64,000 nt of DNA from Sulfuritalea sp. (GCA_016712985.1 JADJQA010000029.1:1-64000), one strand, 5' to 3'; shown: positions 9,241-18,416, counted from the first letter of the stretch. Program-made: numbers and translations. Notes: generated by a model from the letters alone, not told the origin.

Positions 9241-9505
9241 CCATTTTCTCCAGGGTCGCGCTCAGGTCTGCATCGTCCGCCGGATTGGCTTGCGCCCACG
9301 CCAGCGCGCTCTGCAGGTCCGTGGCATTCGGGGCTTCGTGCAGCCAGCGTTCATTGTCGGGAACGACGGTAGCGGTACGCACCAGCCAAACGCCCGGCTC
9401 TCGTTCCTCGACGAGCACCTGCCGCCCCGCAAAACGTTTGCCTAGCGAAAGTTGGCCGTTGGCGCCGATGATCTTGACGCTGGGTTGAGAAATGATGGTT
9501 GCCAT
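9233..9505 (-). CDS. Putative antitoxin, AbrB/MazE-like
   Basis: 90 residues, first gene of the pair. N-terminal SVKIIGANGQLSLGKRFAGRQVLVEEREPGVWLVRTA has the layout of a swapped-hairpin AbrB/MazE DNA-binding domain, followed by an acidic/aromatic tail (ERWLHEAPNATDLQSALAWAQANP) suited to toxin binding. ATG at 9505 has GGAGG at 5-nt spacing. A perfect palindrome lies 14 bp upstream. Function as antitoxin is inferred from the tandem arrangement. Confidence 0.65.
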   Translation of the reverse strand: MATIISQPSVKIIGANGQLSLGKRFAGRQVLVEEREPGVWLVRTATVVPDNERWLHEAPNATDLQSALAWAQANPADDADLSATLEKMGV

Positions 9506-9518
9506 GAGGCCTCCGAAA

Positions 9519-9533
9519 TTAGTGCCGCACTAA
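9519..9533. promoter_or_regulatory. Palindromic operator upstream of the antitoxin gene
   Basis: Perfect inverted repeat TTAGTGC-C-GCACTAA located 14-28 bases upstream of the antitoxin ATG. Position and symmetry fit an autoregulatory binding site for the antitoxin or the toxin-antitoxin complex. Confidence 0.6.
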
Positions 9534-9604
9534 CGCACGAAGAATTATAGCTCTGTTGATCGGGTCTGTTGCCAATTCGTTCCGGTGCGCGCAGGATCAC
9601 GGAC

Positions 9605-11326
9605 ATGAATGCTTCCGCGTTGTCCGGCCGTCTGGTGTCCTTCTTGCCCTTGCTGGCGACCCTGCGGGACTACCGACTCGGATGGCTGGGCAAGGATTCG
9701 ATTGCCGGGTTTTCGGCCTGTATCGTCTCCATTCCGTCGGTGATTGCCTATGCCGAGCTGGTGCATCTGCCGCCGATTGCGGGGCTCTACGCGGCGTTGG
9801 CGGCGGCCATCGGCTATGCCCTGTTTTCGAGTTCGCGGCAGGTCATCGCCGGGCCGGATGCCGCGATCGGATTGCTGGCCGGTTCGACGATTCTGCCGCT
9901 GTCGGGTGGCGATCCGGCGCGCATCGTCGTGCTGGCTGCGATCCTCGGGATCTTGTCGGGTGTCGTGTTGTTGCTTGCGGCGTGGTTGAAGCTGGGAGTC
10001 ATCGCCGACCTGCTGTCGCGCCCGGTGCTGATCGGCTACCTCAACGGCGCGTCGCTGGTGCTGATCGCAACGCAGTTGGGCAAGATGTTCGGTATCAAGA
10101 CCGAGGGCGAGGAATTCTTCCAGGTAGTGTTCACGGTGTTCGGGAAGCTGCCCCAGACCCAGGCGCCGACCTTCGTGCTCGGGGTGCTGCTGCTTGGGCT
10201 GCTGGTCGGATTGGCACGCTGGCTGCCGCGCATGCCGGGGGCGCTGGCAGTCTGCACGGTGGCGATCGTCGCGACCTTCGCCTTCGACCTCGGCAGCCAC
10301 GGAATTGCGCTGGTCGGCGAAGTTCCTTCTGGCGTGCCGCATCTGACGATTCCCTCGTTCCTCTGGGCGGATGTCGCGGCGCTGGCGCCGGCAGCGGTGG
10401 CGATCGCCTTCCTGGCTTTTTCCGACGGTATTCTTCTGGCGCAGACCTTTGCCGAGAAAAACGGCTACGAGGTAGACCCGAATCGCGAACTGGTCGCGCT
10501 GGGCTCGGCGAACATACTGGCCGGGGTCTGGCAAGGGTTCCCGGTCTCGGCCAGCCAGTCGCGCACCTCGATCGTCGATTCGGCCGGTGGTCTGACACAG
10601 GTCGCGCAACTGCTGCTGGCCCTGGGTCTGCTGGTCTTCCTGTTCCTGCTGACGGGTCTGATCGCACTGCTGCCGAAGGTCGCCCTCGGCGCGATCCTGA
10701 TCGTTACCGCGGTCGGCATGGTGGAAGTGGCGTCGCTGAGGGGTCTCTACAAGATCGATCGCGTCGAGTTCGGCATTGCCGTCGGGGTGACCCTGGTGAT
10801 CCTGATTGCCGGCGTCGTGCCGGGGATCATCCTGGGCTTGCTGCTGTCGCTGATCACGGTACTGGTCGGGATCTCGCGCCCGGCTGACGCCGTCCTGCGC
10901 ATTCGTCGCGGCGATGCGAAGTTCCACGATTGTCGCGATGATGAAGAAGAGACGGATACCGTTCCGGGTTTGCTGGTGTATCGGCTCTACGCGCCACTGA
11001 TCTTTGCCAATGCACGACATGTGATGACGCGGATCCGGGCACTGGTCGCCGCGGCGGACCCGCCCGTCAAATGGCTGGTGATCGACGCCCAGGCGATCCA
11101 TGACATGGACGTGACCGCGGCGCAGCGTTTTGCCGACCTCGATCGGGAACTCGCTGAAAAGGGGATGGAATTGAAGATCGCCGACGCGCCGCGGCCCTTC
11201 CTTGAAGAACTGGCGAGAGTGGGACTGTCAGAGAAGATGGGCCGGCGGGATTTCTTCGTTTCGGTCAAGAAGGCCCGTGAGGCCTTCGAGCAACAATTGC
11301 CTGCGTCGGCGCCGCGGTCCGGCTAA
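9605..11326 (+). CDS. SulP family anion transporter with STAS domain
   Basis: 573-residue inner-membrane transporter of the SLC26/SulP family (sulfate, bicarbonate or other anions). It shows the family N-terminal signature region (DSIAGFSACIVSIPSVIAYAELVHLPPIAGLYAAL), then SSRQVIAGPDAAIGLLAG, and about a dozen hydrophobic segments. The C-terminal STAS domain begins near residue 450 (GLLVYRLYAPLIFANARHV, WLVIDAQAIHDMDVTA). The ATG at 9605 is preferred over the in-frame codon at 9569, which lacks a ribosome site. The specific anion cannot be told. A second, distinct SulP gene lies 0.7 kb away on the other strand. Confidence 0.9.
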   Translation: MNASALSGRLVSFLPLLATLRDYRLGWLGKDSIAGFSACIVSIPSVIAYAELVHLPPIAGLYAALAAAIGYALFSSSRQVIAGPDAAIGLLAGSTILPLSGGDPARIVVLAAILGILSGVVLLLAAWLKLGVIADLLSRPVLIGYLNGASLVLIATQLGKMFGIKTEGEEFFQVVFTVFGKLPQTQAPTFVLGVLLLGLLVGLARWLPRMPGALAVCTVAIVATFAFDLGSHGIALVGEVPSGVPHLTIPSFLWADVAALAPAAVAIAFLAFSDGILLAQTFAEKNGYEVDPNRELVALGSANILAGVWQGFPVSASQSRTSIVDSAGGLTQVAQLLLALGLLVFLFLLTGLIALLPKVALGAILIVTAVGMVEVASLRGLYKIDRVEFGIAVGVTLVILIAGVVPGIILGLLLSLITVLVGISRPADAVLRIRRGDAKFHDCRDDEEETDTVPGLLVYRLYAPLIFANARHVMTRIRALVAAADPPVKWLVIDAQAIHDMDVTAAQRFADLDRELAEKGMELKIADAPRPFLEELARVGLSEKMGRRDFFVSVKKAREAFEQQLPASAPRSG

Positions 11327-11370
11327 GCCCGGGTCCTCTGTCGTAGCGTCACTGATCTGAATTGCTGCCA

Positions 11371-12003
11371 CTATGTCGGCTTCATCGAGTCACCGGCAAC
11401 TGAACAGTTCGGCACGCCGGCCACGTTGTCGTTTTCCGATGGCAAGGCTTGTTGAATCTCCTGCACCTGCGCGTGCAGTCCGGGCAGGTCGGCATGGATG
11501 GTCTTCCAGACAATCTCCAGGTCGACCTTGAAGTAGCCGTGCGCCACCGCATTGCACATTTGGTATGCAATAGCCAAGGGCAATTCGGGATGCTCCGCCG
11601 CAAAGGCGGGATAGTGCTGTTCGATGTTGTGGCTGGCTTCGCCGATGATCTCGAAGTTGTAGAAATTCCCGTAGGTGACCTTGAGGAAGGTCTGCTTCTC
11701 GTGGTGGTTGCCAATCTGCGCGGCGGCGGCGCGGATCGCGGCGTAGTAGGCCTCCAGGCCCTTGAGCGTGCTCTTCTTGAGGCCGCCGGTGAAAAAGGTG
11801 GCTTCGAGTTTGTAGAGTTCGCGGGCGACGTTGTTGTCGCGGTGGAATTCGCTGTCGAAGACCTTGGAGAAGATCTCTTCGGTGAGGATGTGCTGGATCA
11901 GCATCTCGCGCACATCGGCGGCGGTGAGGCCGGGGTTGATGGCCTCCTGCGCGTGCTTGAGGAACTTCTTCGAGGCCGTGGTAAAGCGGCGTTGGCCGCG
12001 TGC
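11371..12003 (-). pseudogene. Chimeric remnant: type ISP/type I restriction helicase fragment joined to a HepT (DUF86) fragment
   Basis: The upstream half (RRFTTASKKFLKHAQEAINP, REMLIQHILTEEIFSKVF, HRDNNVARELYKLEATFF, KQTFLKVTYGNFYN) resembles a conserved middle portion of restriction-associated helicases. At about 11660 it passes in frame into EIIGEASHNIEQHYP...NAVAHGYFKVDLEIVWKTIHADLPGLHAQV, the C-terminal half of HepT/DUF86 toxins. The Arg of the HepT RX4HXY motif is replaced (CNAVAHGY), so the RNase/AMPylation target site is probably not functional. No helicase N-terminus, methylase or MntA antitoxin is nearby. An open frame of 180 residues begins at 11913 (GTG), but homology extends further upstream. 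Best read as fused debris of defence genes. Confidence 0.6.
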
Positions 12004-12039
12004 TCGCGTTCGATCATCGCGCGCAAGGCTTGCCGCCGG

Positions 12040-13716
12040 TCAGCATGCGGCGAGCGGGGTCGTGCCGCCGGCCGCTTGCATCGCCTGGTAGCGCTCGACC
12101 GCCTCGCGCGCGTTGAACAGCATGCGCTCGCGGCCCAGTTGCCGGTCGAAACCGGCATGTCGCACGACCTCGAGGACGCCGGGGTTCAGCCCGGCCAGCC
12201 AGACGACGAAGCCGCTGTCCCTCGCGCGCTTTTCGCCGTCCATCAGCGCCTGCAAGGCCGAATACTCGATGTCGGGTACGCGACTCAGGTCGATGACCAG
12301 CACGCGCGGCTGGTACTGCTCGACGAGAGCATTGATCTTTTCCGCCACATTCTGCGCATTGACGAAGAACAGGCGCCCCTCCGGTCGGAGGATCAGCAGG
12401 CCGGGAAAGGTCTCGTCGTCCGGGTGCTCGGGCGAGAGCGGTCGCAGCACGTCGGCTCCGCGCTTGCGGCCGATCACAGACACGCGCGGTTGCGCGGTCT
12501 GGCTTGCCAGACCAACCAGCGAGATGATGATCGCTATCACGATGCCCTTCAAGGTTCCGAAGATCAGCACGCCAAGCGCGGCGGCGATCGCCCAGCGCAG
12601 TTCCATCAGGCGGACCTTGCGAATCGCAAAAAACTCCGTCGGCTGGATCAACCCGACCGAGTAGACGATGACGATCGCGGCGAGCGTGGCCTGCGGTAGC
12701 AAGCCCAGCAACGGCGCCAGCAGCAGCATGGTGGCAGCCGCGGCAGCAGCGGTCACAAGCGACGCCTTCTGCGAGCGTCCGCCGGTGGAGCGCACGACCG
12801 CGGTCTGCGAGGCGCCGCCGCCCGCGGGCATCGCACCGAACAGCGCGCCCCCCAGATTCGCGGCTCCGCTGGCGACCAGTTCGCGATTGGCATCGCTCGG
12901 AGGATCTCCCGGATGGGCAAAGGCACGACCCGCCGCGATCGTCTCGGTGAAACTCATCAACGCAATCCCCAGCGCACCCGGCACCAGTTGTTCGATGAGC
13001 GCCAGATCCGGCAGAGTCAGGGACGGTAATCCCTGCGGGATGAAACCAACCGTCGAAACGCCCATTGCATCTAGTCCGAGGAACCAGGCTGCGGCGATAC
13101 CGCCGCCGACGGCGACCAGGGGCGCGGGCGAATGCGGCCAAAGGCGCTCCATTCCGATCAGCACCAGCAGGGTTGCCACGGCCACCGCCAGCGTGATCAA
13201 CGAGGTATCGGGAACATGATGCACGACGCTGATCAGGTCGCGAAAGAAGCCCTGTTTGTCGATGTGGATGCCCATCAGTTTCGGCACCTGATCGAGCACG
13301 ATGACAAGTCCAATCCCTGCCTTGAAGCCGGTCAGCACCGGCGAAGAAATGAAGTTGGCGACAAATCCCAGGCGCAGCAACCGCGCCAGAAGCAGCATCG
13401 CGCCGACCAGTGCGGTGAGCGTGGCCGTCGCCGTGACGAGCTCCGCAGGGTCGCCGTCCGGCACCGCCAGACCCAACTGTGTGCCTGCCAGAATCGCCAG
13501 CGTGGTGGTGGAACTGACGCTCAGCACCCGCGATGATCCGAGCAGCGCGTAGATAGCCATCGGGATGAAGGCGGTATAAAGACCTATGGCCACCGGCAGA
13601 CCGGCAACCGTCGCGTAGGCCATCGCCTTGGGCAGGACCACGGCCGCGGCAGTCAGTCCGGCGACAACGTCACAGCGCAGATTGCCATTGCGCTGGGCAG
13701 CCTGGGTTTTCGGCAT
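12040..13716 (-). CDS. SulP family anion transporter with STAS domain (second)
   Basis: 558-residue SulP permease, start at 13716 with AGGAG 6 nt upstream. Hydrophobic core begins LRCDVVAGLTAAAVVLPKAMAYATVAGLPVAIGLYTA, then SSRVLSVSSTTTLAILAG and MSFTETIAAGRAFA. STAS domain follows from about residue 440 (GLLILRPEGRLFFVNAQNV, VLVIDLSRVPDIEYSALQAL). It differs clearly from the SulP at 9605, so the two are not a recent duplication. Its 3' end adjoins the helicase-HepT remnant. Confidence 0.9.
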   Translation of the reverse strand: MPKTQAAQRNGNLRCDVVAGLTAAAVVLPKAMAYATVAGLPVAIGLYTAFIPMAIYALLGSSRVLSVSSTTTLAILAGTQLGLAVPDGDPAELVTATATLTALVGAMLLLARLLRLGFVANFISSPVLTGFKAGIGLVIVLDQVPKLMGIHIDKQGFFRDLISVVHHVPDTSLITLAVAVATLLVLIGMERLWPHSPAPLVAVGGGIAAAWFLGLDAMGVSTVGFIPQGLPSLTLPDLALIEQLVPGALGIALMSFTETIAAGRAFAHPGDPPSDANRELVASGAANLGGALFGAMPAGGGASQTAVVRSTGGRSQKASLVTAAAAAATMLLLAPLLGLLPQATLAAIVIVYSVGLIQPTEFFAIRKVRLMELRWAIAAALGVLIFGTLKGIVIAIIISLVGLASQTAQPRVSVIGRKRGADVLRPLSPEHPDDETFPGLLILRPEGRLFFVNAQNVAEKINALVEQYQPRVLVIDLSRVPDIEYSALQALMDGEKRARDSGFVVWLAGLNPGVLEVVRHAGFDRQLGRERMLFNAREAVERYQAMQAAGGTTPLAAC

Positions 13717-13936
13717 TGCTTGCTCCTGAGGAAGGGAAACCCCAACCGGTTTCGAGAAACGATCAAAGACGCCGTGCGTCGCCGCCAATCGCCTATGTCG
13801 CGCTGGCATCCGGTACGAACTGCAGTAGGGCCACCCGACCGGCTGCCTCGCCGCGATCGGAGTCCTTCGGTGCTTTGGCTGCGTGGACCACGGTCAGTCC
13901 GGGTCATGCTGGACTTCTTGGTGACGAGTCGAGACA

Positions 13937-14050
13937 TTATGCAGTATGAAGCTTTTTGTTGTTGCGCCGCGCGCGCAGAACCCAGGGTAGCAGCGTGTCC
14001 GCGTCGGCATCGACGTCGACGGGCCGGTTGTCGAGGGTCAGGCGGGTCAT
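13937..14050 (-). pseudogene. N-terminal stub of a (2Fe-2S) molybdenum-hydroxylase small subunit
   Basis: A 37-codon frame with a good ribosome site (AGGAAT, 6 nt). MTRLTLDNRPVDVDADADTLLPWVLR matches the first strand and helix of the ferredoxin subunits of isoquinoline/xanthine/CO dehydrogenase-type enzymes. It ends before any iron-sulfur cysteines. The remaining subunit and catalytic subunit are absent, so this is a truncated relic. The rest of the 13717-14197 interval shows nothing coding. Confidence 0.45.
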
Positions 14051-14197
14051 CGGGATTCCTCGCAGCGACGGTCTTTCGGCCAACCGTATTCGGCCCGGCG
14101 CGCGGAAGGGGTTTCCGGGGTTTCCGGGTCTGCGGCGCCTCCCGGCGACCCGCACTGGGGTAACATCCTGGGATCGCGTTGCCGGCGGGAGGCTTCG

Positions 14198-14686
14198 ATG
14201 GACTCCGGATTTTTCGATTACCCAGATGTCGATTCGGCCGCGTCCCGCGCGGCGGCCGAGTTGCGCTTCCTGCCCGATTGGACCGACGATGAATGGGCGC
14301 GCCTGCTACAGCACGCGGCGGCACGACCGTTCCGGCTTGGCGAGACGGTGATCCGGGCCGGCGAGAGCGAGCGCAGCCTGATGATCGTCGTCGACGGGCG
14401 GCTCGACGTGTTCTTTCGCGCCGGGCAGTTCGGCCGCGAGGTCCGCCGGCAGAGCTGCGACGCCGGCAGCGTCATCGGCGAGCAGGCTTTTCTCGACGGA
14501 CTCCCGCGCTCGGCGACGATCCGCGCCGTCACGGACGGCCGGCTGATGCAACTGACGCCGGAGGCGTTCGAAGCCTTCGCGGGGCACTGGCCGGCGCTCG
14601 GCAAGCGCTTCCTTTTCGATCTCGGGCGCATCGTTTCGCTGCGCCTGCGTCGGACCACCGCGATGCTCGAGCGCGAGGGGCGCTAG
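14198..14686 (+). CDS. Cyclic-nucleotide-binding (Crp-like sensor) domain protein
   Basis: 162 residues, essentially a single cNMP-binding beta-roll: ARPFRLGETVIRAGESERSLMIVVDGRLDVFF, then DAGSVIGEQAFLDGLPRSATIRAVTDGRLMQLTPEAFEAF. It lacks a helix-turn-helix, so it is not a transcription factor. GGGAGG lies 5 nt before the ATG. The next gene begins 5 bp after its stop, so both are surely cotranscribed. A likely role is a ligand-responsive regulator or subunit of the adjacent redox protein; this is inference from context. Confidence 0.8.
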   Translation: MDSGFFDYPDVDSAASRAAAELRFLPDWTDDEWARLLQHAAARPFRLGETVIRAGESERSLMIVVDGRLDVFFRAGQFGREVRRQSCDAGSVIGEQAFLDGLPRSATIRAVTDGRLMQLTPEAFEAFAGHWPALGKRFLFDLGRIVSLRLRRTTAMLEREGR

Positions 14687-14691
14687 CAGGC

Positions 14692-17361
14692 ATGGCAGGC
14701 GCGACGGTTCCCGGGGCGTTCCCGAACTACCTGCAACTGCGCGAGCGGGGCTGGCTGCCGGCGCGCCTCTGGCCGGTGTTGCGGGTCGCTTCGGTCGCCG
14801 CCGCGGTCGCCACCGTGGCCCTGCTGGTCCTCGTTCCCGACCTCGGTCTGAAGTTCTGCTGGGGTCTCGCGGTGCCGGTCCTGCCGGCGCTGTTCTTCGT
14901 CGCCCCGGGCCTGTGGCGCAACGTCTGCCCGCTTGCGGCGCTAAACCAGCTTCCGCGTACGGCCGGGTTCACGCGCGCCGGGCGCCCGCCGGAATGGCTG
15001 TTGCGGCACGGCTACCTCGTGGCCGTCGGCGGCCTGCTCGTGGCCGTGAGCGCGCGCAAATGGCTGTTCAACGACAGTGCCACGGCGACCGCCGCACTGA
15101 TCGTCGCGGCGATGCTGCTGGCCTTTACGGGCGGTGTCCTCTTTCGCGGCAAGAGCGGCTGGTGCAGCCTGGTCTGCCCGGTCCTGCCGGTCGAGCGGCT
15201 CTACAACGAGACCCCCTTCGTGCGCGTCGCCAATCGTCACTGCGACCCCTGTGTCGGCTGCACGAAGAACTGCTACGACTTCAATCCTCTCGCCGCGAAC
15301 CTCTCCGACGCGTACGACGACGACGCGACCTGGGCGGGTTACCGGCGGCTGCTCGCGGCGATCTTTCCGGGCTTCCTGATCGCGTACTTCGGCCTGTCCG
15401 AACCGACCGCGATCGGCCTTGGTGCGTGGCACCTCGCGTTCGCGCTGCATCTTGCCGCTAGCGCCGGCATCTTTTTCGCTGTCGCGACGCTCGTGCGGAT
15501 GCCGCCGGGGCGTCTTCCGGCGATCTTCGCGGTGGTCGCGCTGAACATTTTCTATTGGTACGTGACGCCGCTCTGGCTTGCGAACCTCGCGACGCTCGTG
15601 GGCGTCGTGGCGCCGTCCTGGCTTGCGTGGCTGCTGCGCGCCGGGCTGCTCGCGGCGTCGGTGCTCTGGCTTTGGCGTGGTGTCCGCAAGGAACGCGCCT
15701 TCGTCGGCCGCCTGGCGGAAGGCGAGGGGTCGCGGCTGACGGCCGGCGCGACGGCCGCTCTCGGTCGCGCCGCGGCGGGCGGGCAGGAGGTGGTGTTCCA
15801 GCCACAGGATCGCCGCGTCGCGGTCGAGGCCGGGCGCAGCCTGCTCGAGATTGCCGAGGCGAACCGCCTGCCGCTCGAAGCCGGTTGCCGGATGGGCATG
15901 TGCGGCGCCGACCCGGTGCTGATCGTCGCGGGCATGGAGCACCTGCCGCCGCGCGGCGACGACGAGAACGCGACGCTGGCGCGCATCGGTCTGGCAGGGA
16001 ACCCCCAGGCGCGGCTCGCGTGCATGTGCCGGGTGCGCGGCCCGGTGACGGTGTCGCTGGCGCCGGGCTCGGCCACCGGCGGCGCGGCCGCCCCGGCGGC
16101 TGCGGACGCCGGGGCAGCCGCGCCGCGTTCAACCACCGCGCGCGCGGATGCAACGGTACGCGCACTGGTCGTCGTCGGCAACGGCATTGCCGGAGTCACG
16201 GCCGCCGACCACGCGCGGCGCCTGCATCCGGACTGCGAGATCCACCTGGTCGGCGCCGAGCGCCACCCGCTTTACAACCGGATGGCGATTACGCGGCTGA
16301 TCTATGGCCGTTCGGCGATGGCGGGCCTTGCGCTGAACCCCGAGTCGTGGTGCGAGGAACGGCGCATCACGGCCTGGCTCAACACGTCGGTGCATGCTGT
16401 CGCGCCGACGTCGCGCACGCTGGTGCTCGGCACCGGCGAGACGCTCGCCTACGACCGCCTCGTCCTTGCCACCGGCGCGACCTGCCTGATTCCGCCAATT
16501 CCAGGGTTTGGCATCGCCGGCAGTTACGGCTTGCGCGACGCCGACGAGGCGATGGCGATCCGCGAGTTCGTGCAGAAGAAGGCGTGCCGGCGGGCAGTGG
16601 TCGCCGGCGGCGGCCTGCTTGGGCTCGAGACGGCGTACGCGCTGCACAAGCTCGGATTGCGCGTCACCGTGCTCGAGCGCGGGCCTTGGCTGCTGCGCCG
16701 GCAACTTGACGCGCGCGCGGCGGCGCTGCTCGCCTCCTACCTGCACGGGCTCGGCATCGAAATCCTGTTCCAGACCGAGGTTGCCGCGCTGGTCTGCGAC
16801 GACCGGGTGCGGGTCGCGACGCTGAAGTCCGGCGAAGACCTCGCCTGCGAAGTCTTCGTGGTCTGCGCCGGCATCGTGCCGCAGGTTGAGCTGGCGTGTC
16901 GGCTTGGCCTCGCGGTCGGACGCGGGATTCGCGTCGATTCGCGGATGGCGACGCGCGACGCGGCGATCTTCGCGGCCGGCGACTGCGCCGAATTCGATGG
17001 CGAAATCCCGGGCTTGTGGCCGACTGCGGTGGAGCAGGGACGGGTAGCCGGAGCGAACGCGGTTGGCGGTGACGAGATCTACGTGCCACAAGCGCCCTGC
17101 ACGGCGCTGAAGGTTGCCGGCATCGACGTCGCCTCGTTCGGCCGGATCGACGCCGGCGAGGGCGAAACCGAGGTCGTCCGCGAGGACGAGGCGACGCGGC
17201 GCTACCGCAAGTTCGTACTGCGCGAAGGTCGCCTCGCCGGCGCGATCCTGATCGGCTGCCCGGAATGGTCGCTCGGCGTGCAACGGGCCTTGAAGGGCGG
17301 ACGCGATCTAGGCGCGCTTGCCGGGCAGCTCGCGGGGGACGATCCGGCCGTGTTCGGCTGA
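14692..17361 (+). CDS. Fused membrane Fe-S / 2Fe-2S ferredoxin / FAD-dependent oxidoreductase
   Basis: 889 residues in three modules. (1) Residues ~1-340: membrane segments with Cys clusters WCSLVCP (near 160) and CDPCVGCTKNC (near 184), reminiscent of NapH/NosR/RdxA ferredoxin-type membrane proteins. (2) Residues ~365-460: 2Fe-2S ferredoxin with GCRMGMCGADP and ACMCRV; the usual third Cys position holds Asp. (3) Residues ~487-889: FAD/NAD(P) oxidoreductase of the NirB/rubredoxin-reductase type with VVVGNGIAGVTAA, VLATGA, a second Rossmann motif VVAGGGLLGLETA, and FAAGDCAEFDG. This reads as a one-polypeptide electron conduit from NAD(P)H via FAD and Fe-S centres to the membrane. The acceptor is unknown. 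ATG 14692 follows the cNMP gene by 5 bp. Confidence 0.8.
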   Translation: MAGATVPGAFPNYLQLRERGWLPARLWPVLRVASVAAAVATVALLVLVPDLGLKFCWGLAVPVLPALFFVAPGLWRNVCPLAALNQLPRTAGFTRAGRPPEWLLRHGYLVAVGGLLVAVSARKWLFNDSATATAALIVAAMLLAFTGGVLFRGKSGWCSLVCPVLPVERLYNETPFVRVANRHCDPCVGCTKNCYDFNPLAANLSDAYDDDATWAGYRRLLAAIFPGFLIAYFGLSEPTAIGLGAWHLAFALHLAASAGIFFAVATLVRMPPGRLPAIFAVVALNIFYWYVTPLWLANLATLVGVVAPSWLAWLLRAGLLAASVLWLWRGVRKERAFVGRLAEGEGSRLTAGATAALGRAAAGGQEVVFQPQDRRVAVEAGRSLLEIAEANRLPLEAGCRMGMCGADPVLIVAGMEHLPPRGDDENATLARIGLAGNPQARLACMCRVRGPVTVSLAPGSATGGAAAPAAADAGAAAPRSTTARADATVRALVVVGNGIAGVTAADHARRLHPDCEIHLVGAERHPLYNRMAITRLIYGRSAMAGLALNPESWCEERRITAWLNTSVHAVAPTSRTLVLGTGETLAYDRLVLATGATCLIPPIPGFGIAGSYGLRDADEAMAIREFVQKKACRRAVVAGGGLLGLETAYALHKLGLRVTVLERGPWLLRRQLDARAAALLASYLHGLGIEILFQTEVAALVCDDRVRVATLKSGEDLACEVFVVCAGIVPQVELACRLGLAVGRGIRVDSRMATRDAAIFAAGDCAEFDGEIPGLWPTAVEQGRVAGANAVGGDEIYVPQAPCTALKVAGIDVASFGRIDAGEGETEVVREDEATRRYRKFVLREGRLAGAILIGCPEWSLGVQRALKGGRDLGALAGQLAGDDPAVFG

Positions 17362-17426
17362 GGCTCCACCCGGTTCCTCCGGGCGATTCGGCCGCAGCAG
17401 ACGAGGCGGAGCCAGGACTCGTTCCG

Positions 17427-18416
17427 TTAGCTGATCTCGTTCGACAGCGGCTGCCCGTTGGCGAACTCGGTGACGCTGTTGATCGTCGTTTCGCAGATGG
17501 TGCTGATTGCCTCCTCGGTGAAAAACGCCTGATGTCCGGTGACAATGACGTTCGGGAAGGAAAGCAGGCGCTGGAAGATGTCGTCGGATATGACCGTGCT
17601 CGACAGATCGCGGAAGAACAGATCGGCTTCCTGCTCGTATACGTCGATCGCCAGCCCGCCCAGTTGCCCGCTCTTCAGCGCTTCGATGGCGGCTTCGGTG
17701 TCGATCAGTCCGCCGCGGCTGGTATTGATCAGCAAGGCGCCACGCTTGGTCCGGGCCAGCGTGACTTTATTGACGATGTGGTGGGTTTCCGGCGTCAGCG
17801 GGCAGTGCAGGGAGATGATGTCCGCCCTGGCGCCGATCTCCCCAGGTTCGGCGTAGCGGGCGCCGAGCGCTTCAAATTCGGGCGCGGGGTATTTGTCATG
17901 GCCAATCACTTCGCAACCGAAGCCCAGCATGATGCGGGCAAAGACGCGCCCGATCTTGCCGGTGCCCACCACCGCGACGGTCTTCCCGTGCAGATCGAAA
18001 CCCATCAGGCCGTCGAGCGAGAAGTTGGAATCGCGCGTCCGGTTGTAGGCCCGGTGGATCTTGCGGTTGATCGCCTGCAGCAGCGCCACGGCATGCTCGG
18101 CCACCGAATACGGCGAATAGGTGACCACCCGCACCACCTTGAGGCCGAATCGCGCCGCTGCCTGCATGTCCACGTTGTTGAAGCCGGTGCAGCGCAAGGC
18201 CACCAGCCGCGTGCCGCCGCTTGCCAGCGCCTCGATCACGGCGGCATCGGCGGTGTCATTGACGAAGATGCAGACTGCATCATGCCCGGCGGCCAGCGCG
18301 ACGCTTTCCAGGTCCAGCGGCGCGTCGAAATAGCGAAGTTGATGGCCGGCGCCGGCATTGGCGGCGTCGAGGAATTCCCGGTCATAGCGCTTGGCGCTGA
18401 ATACGGCGATTTTCAT
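17427..18416 (-). CDS. ldhA: D-lactate dehydrogenase (2-hydroxyacid dehydrogenase)
   Basis: 329 residues, typical of fermentative NAD-dependent D-lactate dehydrogenase. It has the cofactor loop VAVVGTGKIGRVFARIMLGFGCEVIGHD, LRCTGFNNVD, INTSRGGLIDTEA (substrate Arg region), LGGLAIDVYEQE and the catalytic His in VIVTGHQAFFTEEA. Reduces pyruvate to D-lactate. Starts at 18416 and stands alone; the next gene on the same strand (18502-20094) is an AspT-type transporter 85 bp upstream and might share a transcript. Confidence 0.9.
   Translation of the reverse strand: MKIAVFSAKRYDREFLDAANAGAGHQLRYFDAPLDLESVALAAGHDAVCIFVNDTADAAVIEALASGGTRLVALRCTGFNNVDMQAAARFGLKVVRVVTYSPYSVAEHAVALLQAINRKIHRAYNRTRDSNFSLDGLMGFDLHGKTVAVVGTGKIGRVFARIMLGFGCEVIGHDKYPAPEFEALGARYAEPGEIGARADIISLHCPLTPETHHIVNKVTLARTKRGALLINTSRGGLIDTEAAIEALKSGQLGGLAIDVYEQEADLFFRDLSSTVISDDIFQRLLSFPNVIVTGHQAFFTEEAISTICETTINSVTEFANGQPLSNEIS

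Noticed and set aside
9545..11101. 518-codon minus-strand frame opposite the first SulP gene
   Set aside because: Low-complexity Arg/Gln/His-rich antisense frame without motifs.
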